This document shows, piece by piece, positions 17,287 through 25,724 of a stretch of DNA of 62,604 bases. Source of the DNA: Gammaproteobacteria bacterium (GTDB lineage Bacteria > Pseudomonadota > Gammaproteobacteria > GCA-001735895); the NCBI GenBank assembly GCA_030066085.1, contig JASJCI010000007.1, positions 92,363 to 154,966 of the forward strand, in the 5' to 3' direction. Each line of letters opens with the position of its first letter. Position 1 is the first letter of the stretch. The notes beneath the pieces were generated by a model that saw only the letters and a program-made list of their open reading frames with translations, searched no databases and had not been told where the DNA came from. The translations under genes were made by a program, and so were the position numbers.

Positions 17287-17322
17287 CTGTCCCCGAAATA
17301 ATTAAGTAAACTGTCCCCGAAA
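17287..17322 (-). repeat. Right 36-bp terminal repeat of the RAYT element
   Basis: Exact reverse complement of 16516-16551, with the same 12-mer / 12-bp spacer / 12-mer organisation. On this side the upstream 5 bp (GTAAA at 17282-17286) extend the inner copy, giving a 24-bp period; the left end lacks that extension. Confidence 0.85.
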
Positions 17323-17349
17323 CAGGGGTTGAAACATACTTCGCTAGCC

Positions 17350-17367
17350 GCCGGCCTGAAGGCCGGC
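17350..17367. terminator. Hairpin after hspQ
   Basis: GCCGGCC-TGAA-GGCCGGC forms a 7-bp GC stem with a 4-nt loop 4 bp beyond the hspQ stop, flanked by CTAG on both sides. No U-run follows, so it may act as an mRNA-stabilising hairpin or an inefficient terminator rather than a classical intrinsic terminator. Confidence 0.5.
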
Positions 17368-17371
17368 TTAG

Positions 17372-17701
17372 CTAGTTGCGGTAGGTATTGGGGATTTCGT
17401 AGCTGTCGCCGTGGAACTCGCCGAACACCTCGGCGACTTCGGGGTGATTGACCGGTTCGCCCGAATCGTCGAGCAGCAGGTTTTGCTCGGACACGTAGGC
17501 GTGGTAGGTGGTCGTCTCGTTTTCGGCCAGCAAATGATAGAAAGGCTGATCCTTGCGTGGCCGCACCGCCTCCGGAATTGCTTCCCACCACTCCTCGGTG
17601 TTGCTGAATTCCGGGTCCACGTCAACGATAACGCCGCGGAAAGGGTAGACGCGGTGACGCACTACCTGGCCGATCGAAAACTGGGTACTTGTAATATCCA
17701 T
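17372..17701 (-). CDS. hspQ: Heat shock protein HspQ (hemimethylated-DNA-binding YccV domain)
   Basis: 109 residues matching HspQ over its whole length: 'FSIGQVVRHRVYPFRGVIVDVDPEF', 'RPRKDQPFYHLLAEN', 'TYHAYVSEQNLL' and 'GEPVNHPEV'. In enterobacteria HspQ is a small heat-shock protein that binds hemimethylated DNA (affecting DnaA) and acts as a Lon specificity enhancer. Its presence supports a proteobacterial, probably gammaproteobacterial, host. It is divergent from the YbaK-type gene across 123 bp and lies next to the RAYT element. Confidence 0.93.
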   Translation of the reverse strand: MDITSTQFSIGQVVRHRVYPFRGVIVDVDPEFSNTEEWWEAIPEAVRPRKDQPFYHLLAENETTTYHAYVSEQNLLLDDSGEPVNHPEVAEVFGEFHGDSYEIPNTYRN

Positions 17702-17824
17702 AACCCTCTATATACGCCTTCACCCCGATATTTCAATACGAAATTAGCATTGCCGGTACGCTTCCGCCGACCATCGGACTGTGATAAACAGTGCGGTAAA
17801 GGCGTTTCCGGAGACAAAAAGCGC

Positions 17825-18316
17825 ATGAGCGATACCCTGCCGCATATCCGTTCCTTCCTCGAGCAATGCGGCGAAGATTTCGAAATCTGGCCCTGCGACC
17901 CCGAACTCGCCGACACCGCGGTCTACTGCGAACACTACGGCGTTGCGCTGGAAAACTCGGCCAACGCGATCCTCGTGCGGGCCAGGACCGGCGCACCCAA
18001 GTATGCGCTGTGCGTGCTGCGCGCGGTCGATCGGCTCGACGGCAATCACACCGTGCGCAAGAAACTCGGCGCGCGCAAGGTGTCGTTTGCCTCGGCCGAG
18101 GAAACCCGCGAAATGACCGGTATGGAAATCGGCGGCGTCACGCCGCTGGCGCTGCCCGAGGGCCTGCCGATCTGGATCGACGCGGCCGTGATGGATTGTA
18201 GCTATGTCGTGCTCGGTGGCGGCAACCGGCACAGCAAGATCAGGGTAAGCCCGCGAGTACTCGCCGCCCAGCCCGGTGCCGAGGTGGTCGCCGGGCTTGC
18301 GCGTAACGCGACATGA
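17825..18316 (+). CDS. YbaK/EbsC-type aminoacyl-tRNA deacylase (editing domain)
   Basis: 163 residues starting 'MSDTLPHIRSFLEQ' at the ATG 17825; the frame is open upstream but that part is non-coding in character. Domain hallmarks: 'ILVRARTGAPKYALCVLRAVDRLD', the conserved Lys in 'VRKKLGARKVSFASAEE', 'GMEIGGVTPLALPEGLPIWIDAAVMD' and 'VVLGGGNRHSKIRVSP'. The family removes mischarged amino acids from tRNA (Cys/Ala-tRNA-Pro, and similar). The stop overlaps the YchJ gene start by 4 bp, so the two are translationally coupled. Confidence 0.9.
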   Translation: MSDTLPHIRSFLEQCGEDFEIWPCDPELADTAVYCEHYGVALENSANAILVRARTGAPKYALCVLRAVDRLDGNHTVRKKLGARKVSFASAEETREMTGMEIGGVTPLALPEGLPIWIDAAVMDCSYVVLGGGNRHSKIRVSPRVLAAQPGAEVVAGLARNAT

Positions 18317-18771
18317 AATGCCCCTGCGGCAGCAAGCTGGATCTTGCCGACTGTTGCCAACCTTTCCTCGAAGGCAGCGCTTTACCGGCCAGCGCGGAGC
18401 AGCTGATGCGTTCGCGCTACACCGCCTTTACCCTGCAGCGCATGGACTACGTCGACGCGACCTGGCACGCCGACTTTCGCCCCGCCGACCCGGGCAAGGG
18501 CGACTCGCCGCGCTGGCTGGAACTGGCGGTCATCGACAGCAAACCGGGTACGCGCAGCGCGCAGGTGGAATTCGAAGCGCGCTACCTTGCCGGCGGCAGG
18601 GTAAACGCGGTGCACGAACGCAGCAGTTTCTGCTTCGAACAGGATCGCTGGTGGTACACGCAAGGCGAACAGCTGCCGCCGACCTTCGTGCCCTGGAAGC
18701 CGGCGCGCAACGAAGCCTGCCCCTGCGGCAGCGGCGCCAAGTTCAAACGTTGCTGCGGACGCGGATCCTGA
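18313..18771 (+). CDS. ychJ: YchJ-family protein with two SEC-C zinc motifs
   Basis: 152 residues. It opens with 'MKCPCGSKLDLADCCQPFL' and ends with 'CPCGSGAKFKRCCG', two Cys-rich SEC-C motifs (CxCx~8CC) that bind zinc. Between them is the YchJ middle domain ('LMRSRYTAFTLQRMDYVDATWH', an NTF2-like fold). The function of YchJ is not established. Translation is probably coupled to the YbaK-like gene by the ATGA overlap. Length and both zinc sites are normal for the family. Confidence 0.9.
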   Translation: MKCPCGSKLDLADCCQPFLEGSALPASAEQLMRSRYTAFTLQRMDYVDATWHADFRPADPGKGDSPRWLELAVIDSKPGTRSAQVEFEARYLAGGRVNAVHERSSFCFEQDRWWYTQGEQLPPTFVPWKPARNEACPCGSGAKFKRCCGRGS

Positions 18772-18848
18772 TTTCCGCCGTTTCGACAGCAGCCGATCGG
18801 TTGTATGCTCAGCCTGTCCGTCAACTGTCGCCAACCCGGGAGTAAGCC

Positions 18849-19163
18849 CTGGATATCCTGCCCTGGCTCCTGCTACCCGCCGCGGTGTTGCTCTACCTGT
18901 GGCACAGCGATCCGTTCAGAACCCGCGCACGCGAGCTGGCCACCCGCCACTGTCGCGAGCTCGACCTGCAGTTACTCGACCAGAGCGTCGTAATTCGCGG
19001 CATCTGGCCCGTGCGCGCGCAAGATGGCCGCTGGCAAATGCGGCGTACCTATCATTTCGAGTTCGCATCGGTCGGCGACCGGCGTTACCAGGGTGTCATC
19101 GTGCTGCTCGGGCTGCGCGCGCTCTCGATCGAGCTCGAAGCCTACCGCCTGCCCGACGACTGA
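18849..19163 (+). CDS. DUF3301 membrane-anchored protein
   Basis: About 104 residues: a single N-terminal transmembrane segment ('LPWLLLPAAVLLYLW') followed by 'CRELDLQLLDQSVVIRGI' and 'WQMRRTYHFEFASVGDRRYQGVIVLLG', which match DUF3301 proteins of gammaproteobacteria. No ATG precedes the hydrophobic segment. The CTG at 18849 is proposed as start because GGGAG lies 6 nt upstream and it keeps the whole membrane helix; a GTG at 18885 would cut the helix in half. Function unknown; probably inner-membrane with a cytoplasmic domain. Confidence 0.75.
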   Translation: MDILPWLLLPAAVLLYLWHSDPFRTRARELATRHCRELDLQLLDQSVVIRGIWPVRAQDGRWQMRRTYHFEFASVGDRRYQGVIVLLGLRALSIELEAYRLPDD

Positions 19164-19233
19164 TGATGCCGCGGATGAATTGTCGTCCCGCTCACGCTAC
19201 ACTGGCAGCCCGCTTGCGAACGGGCTCCGGGAG

Positions 19234-20133
19234 ATGAACTACCGCCGTTTCACAACGCAGGACCGCGAGCCTGTCTACCAGCTGTTTCGTGAATCCCTGT
19301 GGGATTTCATGACCGCCGGCGGCCTGGTCGAAGCCGACGATGTCAACGAGGTCGATGCAAGCTTCGAACGCCAGCGAGATTTCTACCAGCACCTCGAGCA
19401 GACCGCGTACGAGGACTGGATAGCGGAGGATGACCGGGGCGTCATCGTCGGCTGGGCGCGCTCGGTCGAACGTGCCGGCCACCTGCAGCTCACCCATTTT
19501 TTCGTCGCTCCCTCGACCCAGGGCCAGGGTGTCGGGCGCGCCCTGCTCGACCGGGCATTTGCACCCGGCGGGGACGGCCAGCGTTCGGTGCTCGCGACCA
19601 CCAATCCGTCGGCACTGTCGCTGTACCTGCGCTACGGCGTCTCGTTTCGAAGCCTGGGGTTCTGCATGTACGGCGCTCCACGCAACACGAGCGCCGACCT
19701 GTATCCGGGTATCGAGCGCGCCGAGGCCGGCCGCAAAACCCTCGAGGAAATATCGCGTATCGAAGCCCGGGTGCTCGGCTACGAACGCCCGGTCGACCTC
19801 GAATTCCTGCTGCAGCGGCAGCCGGTTTATCTCTTGCGGCGGCAGGGCCGGGTAACCGGCTATGCCTTCGGCAGCAACGACCACGACTGCGGGCCGGCCG
19901 CGGCGCTGGACCCGGCCGACCTGCCGCTGCTGTTACAGGCGATCGAGGCGAGCGCGCTCGCGGCCGGGCGCGATGAACTGACGCTGACCGTGCCGGCGGT
20001 AGCGCATCACGCGGTCGACTGGTTACTCGCCGGCGGTTACCGCATCGATCCGTTTTACGAAGTCCTGCTCGCGCGCCAACCGACGCTGCAGCTCGATCGT
20101 TACCTGCTGACCGAGTGTTCCTTCATCTGGTAG
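19234..20133 (+). CDS. GNAT-family N-acetyltransferase (two GNAT-like halves)
   Basis: 299 residues from the ATG at 19234, preceded by GGGAG; the frame is open upstream through a neighbour's frame but without coding character. The first half has an intact acetyl-CoA loop 'LTHFFVAPSTQGQGVGRALLDRAF' (Q/RxxGxG/A). The second half ('PVYLLRRQGRVTGYAFG...LTLTVPAVAHHAVDWLLAGGYRI') resembles a degenerate GNAT fold. Double-GNAT proteins often use only one site. The acceptor substrate is unknown. It is convergent with the FAD oxidase gene. Confidence 0.85.
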   Translation: MNYRRFTTQDREPVYQLFRESLWDFMTAGGLVEADDVNEVDASFERQRDFYQHLEQTAYEDWIAEDDRGVIVGWARSVERAGHLQLTHFFVAPSTQGQGVGRALLDRAFAPGGDGQRSVLATTNPSALSLYLRYGVSFRSLGFCMYGAPRNTSADLYPGIERAEAGRKTLEEISRIEARVLGYERPVDLEFLLQRQPVYLLRRQGRVTGYAFGSNDHDCGPAAALDPADLPLLLQAIEASALAAGRDELTLTVPAVAHHAVDWLLAGGYRIDPFYEVLLARQPTLQLDRYLLTECSFIW

Positions 20134-20151
20134 CAACGGGATAACCCCGGG

Positions 20152-21510
20152 CTAGAGATCGAACAGTTTGCCCGGGTTGAGCAGGTTATCGGGATCGAAC
20201 ATGCGCTTGACCCGGCGCATCAGCTCGATCTCGGCGGTGTTACGGGTACAGTGCAGCCAGGCTTTTTTCTCGATGCCGATGCCGTGCTCGGCGGAAACCG
20301 AACCCGATACCGCTGCGAGCGGGCGATACACCAGTGCATCCACTTCGTCGCGCGACAGGCTACCCGGGTAGATCGAGTAATGCAGGTTACCGTCACCGAT
20401 ATGGCCGTATGCAAAAACCTCGGCACCGGCATCGCGCTTGCGCAGCTCGCGGCCGAGCGTCTCGACGACTTCTTCCATGCGCTGTATCGGCAGGCTGATA
20501 TCGTAGCCGAAGACCCGCTCGAAGCAGCGCTGCTCGGGTTCGAAATCCTCGCGGATGCGCCACAACGCCTGGCGTTCGGCCTCGGACAACGCCAGCACGC
20601 CGTCGACGACATCGCCGCGCTCGAAACAGGCCGCCAACCGATCCTCGAACTCATCGCGATCCGCGGCGAATACGTCGATCAGCAGGTAGTAGGGTGCGGC
20701 CGTCGTCAACGGCGGCTCGATGTCGGAAAAGTCGCCGGTATTCAGCTCGTAATCGTTGCGCCACATGACTTCGCAGGCAGCCAGCCCGCCCGTGTCGAAG
20801 TAACGCAGCAGCGACATGACGCGGGACCATTCCGGTACCGCCAGCAGCGCGGTCTGCACCGGCGGCGGCGCCTCGTGCAGTCGCAGCACCGCGCGCGTGA
20901 CGACCCCCAGGGTACCCTCGGAACCGACGAAAAACTGGCGCAGGTCGTAGCCGGTATTGTTTTTCAGCAGGTTGAACATCGACGACAGTACGCTGCCGTC
21001 GGCGAGTACCACCTCGACACCGAGCAACTGCTCGCGCATCATGCCGTAGCGCAGGACGCGTACACCCCCGGCATTGGTCGCGATGTTACCGCCGATCGTA
21101 CAGGAGGCACGCGCACCCAGGTCGAGCGCGAAGTACAGCCCGGCATCGGCGGCGGCGTCCTGTACCTGCTGCAGGATGGCGCCGGCTTCCACGGTCATGC
21201 TGCGGCCGTCGACGTCGATCGACTCGATACGCTGCATGCGTTCGGTCGACAACACGACATCGTCCGGGCCGGACTCGTGCGCGCCGGCGAGGCCGGTCAT
21301 GCCGCCGACCGGGATCACGCTCTGCCCCGCTGCATGACACAGCCGCATGACCGCGGCCACCTCGGCCGTGCTGCAAGGCCGTACCAGCGCCTTTGCACGC
21401 AGCGCTTCGCCCGACCAGATACCCGCGCTGCGACCTGCGAGCGCACTGCCGGTCAACAGGCCGGCAGCGCCGACCACGGCAGCTATTTCATCGAGTAGAG
21501 AATCGGACAT
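20152..21510 (-). CDS. FAD-linked oxidase, D-lactate/glycolate dehydrogenase (GlcD) type
   Basis: 452 residues. PCMH-type FAD-binding domain (~40-215) with 'VIPVGGMTGLAGAHES', 'GARASCTIGGNIATNAGGVRVLRYG', and 'FVGSEGTLGVVTRAVLRLH'. FAD-linked oxidase C-terminal domain with 'YGHIGDGNLHYSIYPG' and the final 'SAEHGIGIEKKAWL...MFDPDNLLNPGKLFDL'. Enzymes of this group oxidise 2-hydroxyacids (D-lactate, D-2-hydroxyglutarate, glycolate) and pass electrons to a quinone or an electron-transfer protein. Substrate is not predictable from sequence. It is upstream on the same strand as nothing else; the fused hydantoinase gene ends 42 bp away and is transcribed toward it. Confidence 0.9.
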   Translation of the reverse strand: MSDSLLDEIAAVVGAAGLLTGSALAGRSAGIWSGEALRAKALVRPCSTAEVAAVMRLCHAAGQSVIPVGGMTGLAGAHESGPDDVVLSTERMQRIESIDVDGRSMTVEAGAILQQVQDAAADAGLYFALDLGARASCTIGGNIATNAGGVRVLRYGMMREQLLGVEVVLADGSVLSSMFNLLKNNTGYDLRQFFVGSEGTLGVVTRAVLRLHEAPPPVQTALLAVPEWSRVMSLLRYFDTGGLAACEVMWRNDYELNTGDFSDIEPPLTTAAPYYLLIDVFAADRDEFEDRLAACFERGDVVDGVLALSEAERQALWRIREDFEPEQRCFERVFGYDISLPIQRMEEVVETLGRELRKRDAGAEVFAYGHIGDGNLHYSIYPGSLSRDEVDALVYRPLAAVSGSVSAEHGIGIEKKAWLHCTRNTAEIELMRRVKRMFDPDNLLNPGKLFDL

Positions 21511-21552
21511 GGCCCCGGAATTGTGAACGGCAGGGCCGGCACTGACAAGGCT

Positions 21553-24500
21553 TTACGCGTTGCTGACTTCGCCCAGGCGCTCGTTATCGGCCCGCGCGCG
21601 CCGCGCCGCCGTCGCGTCGCGGTCGACCTCGCCGGCGGCATCGAGCACGACGCCGTAGGCCGCGGCCGCCTGCGCGCGCGATACCAGGCCCAGGCGCACG
21701 TCGTCCGCCACCCGCGCGGGATCGCGCGTGAACGGGTCGCCGTAACCACCGCCGCCCGGTGTCTCGAACCGCAGCAGATCACCGGCCGGGATCACCTGCA
21801 GGCCCTTGCCGGCGAAACGCGGCCCTGACCGCAGGTTGATCCGGCCGAGCCGCCCCTCGCCGCCGCCGGCGCGGCCACGCGCGGGATACTTCGTGCGCTC
21901 GACGCCGGCGAACAGCAGGATCGGTGCCTCTTCGCTGCTTTCGAGTTCGATCAGCTGTCCCAGTCCGCCGCGGTACTGGCCGCTGCCACCGCTGTCGCGG
22001 ATCAGTTCGCGGCGGCGAATACGCACCGGCACGCTGGATTCGGCGATTTCGACCTGGGTCCCGTAGACCCCGCTCGGATACGCGGTCGCCGACAGGCCGT
22101 CCTGCGCCGGGCGGGCGCCGGTACCGCCGGAGTGGGTGAACTCGGTCGCGAACCCGGTTTTGCCGTCGCGCGCCGCCGACGGCGCGCTGCGAATCGGCAG
22201 GTCCCACAGGCACGAAGCTCCCTCCGCCGGTGCACGCGCATCAACCGCCTGGTGCAGGCAGCCGAGCACCAGGTCGGAGACCATGTGGCCAACGATGTGG
22301 CGCGAGGCCACCGGCGCGGGCGGTTGCGCGTTGAGTATGCAGTCGTCCGGGGCGACGAACTCGAACGGCGCCAGCGAGCCCGCGTTGTTCGGGATATCGG
22401 CACCGATCAGGCAGCGCAGCGCGAACACCGCGTAGGCCGCGGTGTAGTTGATCGGCACGTTGATGCCGCGTTCCGAGTGCGACGAGCTGCCGCTGAAATC
22501 GGTCAAGATTCGCCCTTGCCCAATGCGCAGCCTGGCCTGCAGGCGAATCTCGAAGTCGTAGCCGTCGATCATCATGTCGTGACCGAATTCACCGCGCGGC
22601 AGTTCGGCGATGGCCGCCTCGGTCGCGCGCCGCGAGGTGTCGAGGATATGCGCGCCGAGCGCCTCGATATCGGCCAGACCAAATTCACGCAGCATCTCCG
22701 CCAGCCGCGTCGCGGCGGTATCGCAGCAGGCGATAAGCGCGTAGAAATCACCCTCGTTCGAGATCGGCGAACGCGAGTTGGCCTTCATGATATCCATTAC
22801 CAGCGTGTTGACATGGCCGGCCTCGACCAGCCGCAGTGGCGGAATGAACAGGCCCTCGTCGTGAACATCGCCGCCGTCGGGACCCATACCGAGCCCGCCG
22901 AGATCGTACACGTGCGAAGTGCAGGCGGTCAGCGCCACCAGGCGATCCTGGTGAAAAATCGGCGCGACCAGCAGCACGTCGTTCAGGTGTCCCGAGCCGA
23001 TCCACGGATCATTGGTCAGGTAAACGTCACCGGGCGACATGTCGGCCAGCGCAAAATGCTGCAGCATCAGCGCCACCGAAGCCGCCATGGTGTTGATGTG
23101 TCCCGGTGTACCGCTCACCGCCTGCGCCAGCATGCGCCCCTGCAGGTCGAAGATGCCAGCGGATATGTCGCCACATTCGCGCACGATCGGGCTGAACGCG
23201 GTACGCATCAGCACCTGCCCCTGCTCCTCGACGATCGCGAGCAGGCGGTCCCACATGACCTGCAGCCCGAGGCGCGACAGGTCGGCGCCGACCTGCTGCG
23301 TAACCGCTGTGCTTGCACGGCGCGTCAGCAGGATGTTGCCCGCGGCGTCGATTTCGGCAGCGAAAGCCGGCGACACCCAGGTCGTGGTTTGCGGCTCGAC
23401 CACCAGCGCCGGTCCGTCGAAGGTATCGCCAGGCGACAGCTGCTCGCGCCGGTACACGGCAGCGGCCACGCGCTGCTCCTGCTGGCCGAGCACCAGCAAC
23501 CGTTGCCCGCTGGCCCGCGCCTGCTGTTTTTGCTGCAGATCGACGATCCGCCGCGTTGCCGGCGGTTCGCTCGCGACCACGACCGACCAGTTCATGATCT
23601 CGATCTGCATGTCCGGCACGATCCGCCCGAACAGCCGGATGTACTCGGCTTCGAACGCCGCCACCAGCGCCGCGAAAGAATCCGGCGACAGTTCGCCCGG
23701 CGCGATATCGATTTCGATCTCGTGCCCCTGGCCGGCGTAGCGCATGAACGCGGTGCGCCGTACCTGCAGCGCAAGCCCCGGCGCGCCCGGCTCGACGATC
23801 GCCCGCGCCTCGCGCTCGATCTGCCCGAGCAGGGCGTTGATATCGGCGAACGGCATGTGCTGCGCGAGCGCGTAAAAGCTGCGCACGATCTCGTAGGTCA
23901 CCGGCGCCGACAGGAACCCCACCGCCGAGCCGACGCTCGGGTTCACCGGCACGACGATGCGCTCGATACCGACCTTTTCCGCAACCCGGGTCGCGTGCAG
24001 CGGGCCATTGCCGCCGAACGCCACCATGGTGCAGTCACCGAGGTGCTTGCCCTGCTCCACCGCGTGCATGCGCGCGGCGTTGGCCATGGCCTCGTCGACC
24101 GTTTGCGAGATACCGTCGGCGGCAGCCTGGACCGTGTCACCCAGCGGACCGGCCACGCAGCTTTCGATCGCGTGCATGGCCAGCTCCGGATCCAGCGCCA
24201 CCCGTCCCTCGGCGAAGGCCGACGGATCGATATAGCCGATGGCGACATCGGCATCGGTCACGGTCGGCGCGGTGCCGCCGCGCGCGTAGCAGGCGGGACC
24301 CGGTTCCGAGGACGCGCTCCTGGGCCCGACGCGCAGGCGCCCGAGCTCGTCGACGCCGGCGATGGAGCCGCCACCGGCGCCGATTTCGATCATTTCGATG
24401 ACCGGGATACGTACCGGTAATCCGCTGCCCTTGATGAAACGTTCGGCCCGGCCGATCTCGAAGCTGCGCGAACTGCGCGGCGTCTGCCCCTCGATCAGGC

Positions 24501-25392
24501 AGATCTTGGCCGTGGTGCCGCCCATGTCGAACGACACGACGTCGTCAAGGTCGCGCTGGCGCGCGATCCCGGCGGCAAGCACCGCGCCGCCGCTGGGACC
24601 GGATTCGACCAGCCGGACCGGGAATCGCATCGCCGTATCGAGCGTGGTCATGCCGCCACCCGACGTAATCAGGTACAGCGGGCAGGCAAAACCGTCGCTG
24701 CGCAGCGCGGCCTCGAGCCGACGCAGGTAACCGGCCATCAGCGGTTTGATGTAGGCGTTGGCGACGGTAGTACACATGCGGTCGAACTCGCGTACCTCGG
24801 GCGATACCTCGGACGACAGCGACACCGGCATACCCGGTGCACGCGCCCGGATCAAGGCCTCGATCCGCCGTTCATGCGCCGGGTTCTTGTAGGCATGCAG
24901 CAGGCAGACCGCGACGCTGTCGACCTGCTGCGCCAGCAACGCGTCGATCGCGCCTTCGACCGAGTCCTCGTCGAGCACGTCGAGCTCGTTACCGTCGACG
25001 TCGATGCGCTCGCGCACGCCGTGTACCCGATCGCGCGGCACCAGCATGTCCTGTTTTTCCAGGTACATGTCGTACTGGTCGTAACGGCGCTCGTAACCGA
25101 TTTCGAGAATGTCGCGAAAGCCTTCGGTGGTAATCGCGCCGACACGCGCCCCGCGGCGTTCGATCAACGCGTTGGTGGCCAGCGTGGTGCCGTGGATCAC
25201 GGCGCCGAAATCGGCCGCCGCGAGACCGGAGCGTGTCGTCGCAAACTCGATGCCGCGCAGGACACCCCGCACCGGGTCCTCGTGCGTGGTCAGGGTCTTG
25301 GCGGTAAGCAGTTCGTCACCGCGTTCGATGGCAACGTCGGTAAAGGTGCCGCCGATATCGACGGCGAGCCGTGGTCTTGAGGGTGCTGACAT
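21553..25392 (-). CDS. Fused hydantoinase/5-oxoprolinase (HyuA-HyuB) protein
   Basis: 1279 residues, the length of a complete 5-oxoprolinase. HyuA half (1 to ~690): 'AVDIGGTFTDVAIE' at the N-terminus, 'VIHGTTLATNALIERRGA', 'VSFDMGGTTAKICLIEG' and 'VAFGGNGPLHATRVAE'. HyuB half (~700-1279): 'RTAFSPIVRECGDISAGIFD', 'GTPGHINTMAASV' and 'DVYLTNDPWIGSGHLNDV'. These proteins use ATP to open cyclic amides such as 5-oxoproline, hydantoins or N-methylhydantoin. Given the N-methyl and guanidino enzymes nearby, an N-methylhydantoin or 5-oxoproline substrate is plausible. It is followed by the GlcD-type oxidase on the same strand, a likely two-gene operon. Confidence 0.92.
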   Translation of the reverse strand: MSAPSRPRLAVDIGGTFTDVAIERGDELLTAKTLTTHEDPVRGVLRGIEFATTRSGLAAADFGAVIHGTTLATNALIERRGARVGAITTEGFRDILEIGYERRYDQYDMYLEKQDMLVPRDRVHGVRERIDVDGNELDVLDEDSVEGAIDALLAQQVDSVAVCLLHAYKNPAHERRIEALIRARAPGMPVSLSSEVSPEVREFDRMCTTVANAYIKPLMAGYLRRLEAALRSDGFACPLYLITSGGGMTTLDTAMRFPVRLVESGPSGGAVLAAGIARQRDLDDVVSFDMGGTTAKICLIEGQTPRSSRSFEIGRAERFIKGSGLPVRIPVIEMIEIGAGGGSIAGVDELGRLRVGPRSASSEPGPACYARGGTAPTVTDADVAIGYIDPSAFAEGRVALDPELAMHAIESCVAGPLGDTVQAAADGISQTVDEAMANAARMHAVEQGKHLGDCTMVAFGGNGPLHATRVAEKVGIERIVVPVNPSVGSAVGFLSAPVTYEIVRSFYALAQHMPFADINALLGQIEREARAIVEPGAPGLALQVRRTAFMRYAGQGHEIEIDIAPGELSPDSFAALVAAFEAEYIRLFGRIVPDMQIEIMNWSVVVASEPPATRRIVDLQQKQQARASGQRLLVLGQQEQRVAAAVYRREQLSPGDTFDGPALVVEPQTTTWVSPAFAAEIDAAGNILLTRRASTAVTQQVGADLSRLGLQVMWDRLLAIVEEQGQVLMRTAFSPIVRECGDISAGIFDLQGRMLAQAVSGTPGHINTMAASVALMLQHFALADMSPGDVYLTNDPWIGSGHLNDVLLVAPIFHQDRLVALTACTSHVYDLGGLGMGPDGGDVHDEGLFIPPLRLVEAGHVNTLVMDIMKANSRSPISNEGDFYALIACCDTAATRLAEMLREFGLADIEALGAHILDTSRRATEAAIAELPRGEFGHDMMIDGYDFEIRLQARLRIGQGRILTDFSGSSSHSERGINVPINYTAAYAVFALRCLIGADIPNNAGSLAPFEFVAPDDCILNAQPPAPVASRHIVGHMVSDLVLGCLHQAVDARAPAEGASCLWDLPIRSAPSAARDGKTGFATEFTHSGGTGARPAQDGLSATAYPSGVYGTQVEIAESSVPVRIRRRELIRDSGGSGQYRGGLGQLIELESSEEAPILLFAGVERTKYPARGRAGGGEGRLGRINLRSGPRFAGKGLQVIPAGDLLRFETPGGGGYGDPFTRDPARVADDVRLGLVSRAQAAAAYGVVLDAAGEVDRDATAARRARADNERLGEVSNA

Positions 25393-25724
25393 GGAAGTCT
25401 CGAGGTGAATGCGCGGCGCCTTGCGCCGCCGGTTCTAGCGCACCGGGAGCCTGTCATGCCGGTTTTTGCGGATCACGCAGGTCCCGGCCCCGGTCCGATT
25501 GGACCCAGCCTGCAACTCGCGAGTCAGGTGACCAGGTTGGACTTGTCGTGGCGGCGGCCGCGCCGCAGAAAATGCACCATGTTCCGGCGTTCTCGAAAGC
25601 GGGAATGGGCAGAAACTAGCATCGCGCCCGACGCGCGTCAATCGTCCCGCAGCGTCTCGAATGGCTGTCCGGCGGACGAATTTGAGGCACAATCGGGAAC
25701 CGATCGAACGGACCCGGGCAAATC
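25393..25724. other. Non-coding divergent spacer (332 bp)
   Basis: No supported gene lies here; overlapping open frames have no recognisable protein content. The stretch separates the divergent hydantoinase and GMC oxidoreductase genes and should carry promoters for both. I see no convincing hexamer pair, hairpin terminator or RNA gene. Confidence 0.5.

Larger units (their letters stand above)
16516..17322. mobile_element. IS200/REP-associated (RAYT) element with 36-bp perfect inverted ends
   Basis: An 807-bp unit made of one transposase gene framed by two copies of a 36-bp sequence in exact inverted orientation (16516-16551 and 17287-17322). No target-site duplication is evident, as expected for HUH transposases. 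The left end lies 2 bp from an ATG and 26 bp from the GTG of the HAD gene. The right end lies 49 bp from the hspQ stop. The element therefore separates two genes that were probably adjacent or had their own control regions. Boundaries are those of the inverted repeats; a slightly larger unit is possible. Confidence 0.8.

Noticed and set aside
16511-17330. A CRISPR array suggested by the tandem 12-mers
   Set aside because: There are only two short repeats at each end with a constant spacer, matching transposon ends rather than an array; no cas genes are present.
22132-24420. A 762-codon plus-strand frame
   Set aside because: Antisense shadow of the fused HyuA-HyuB gene; amino-acid composition is Arg/His-rich and without domains.
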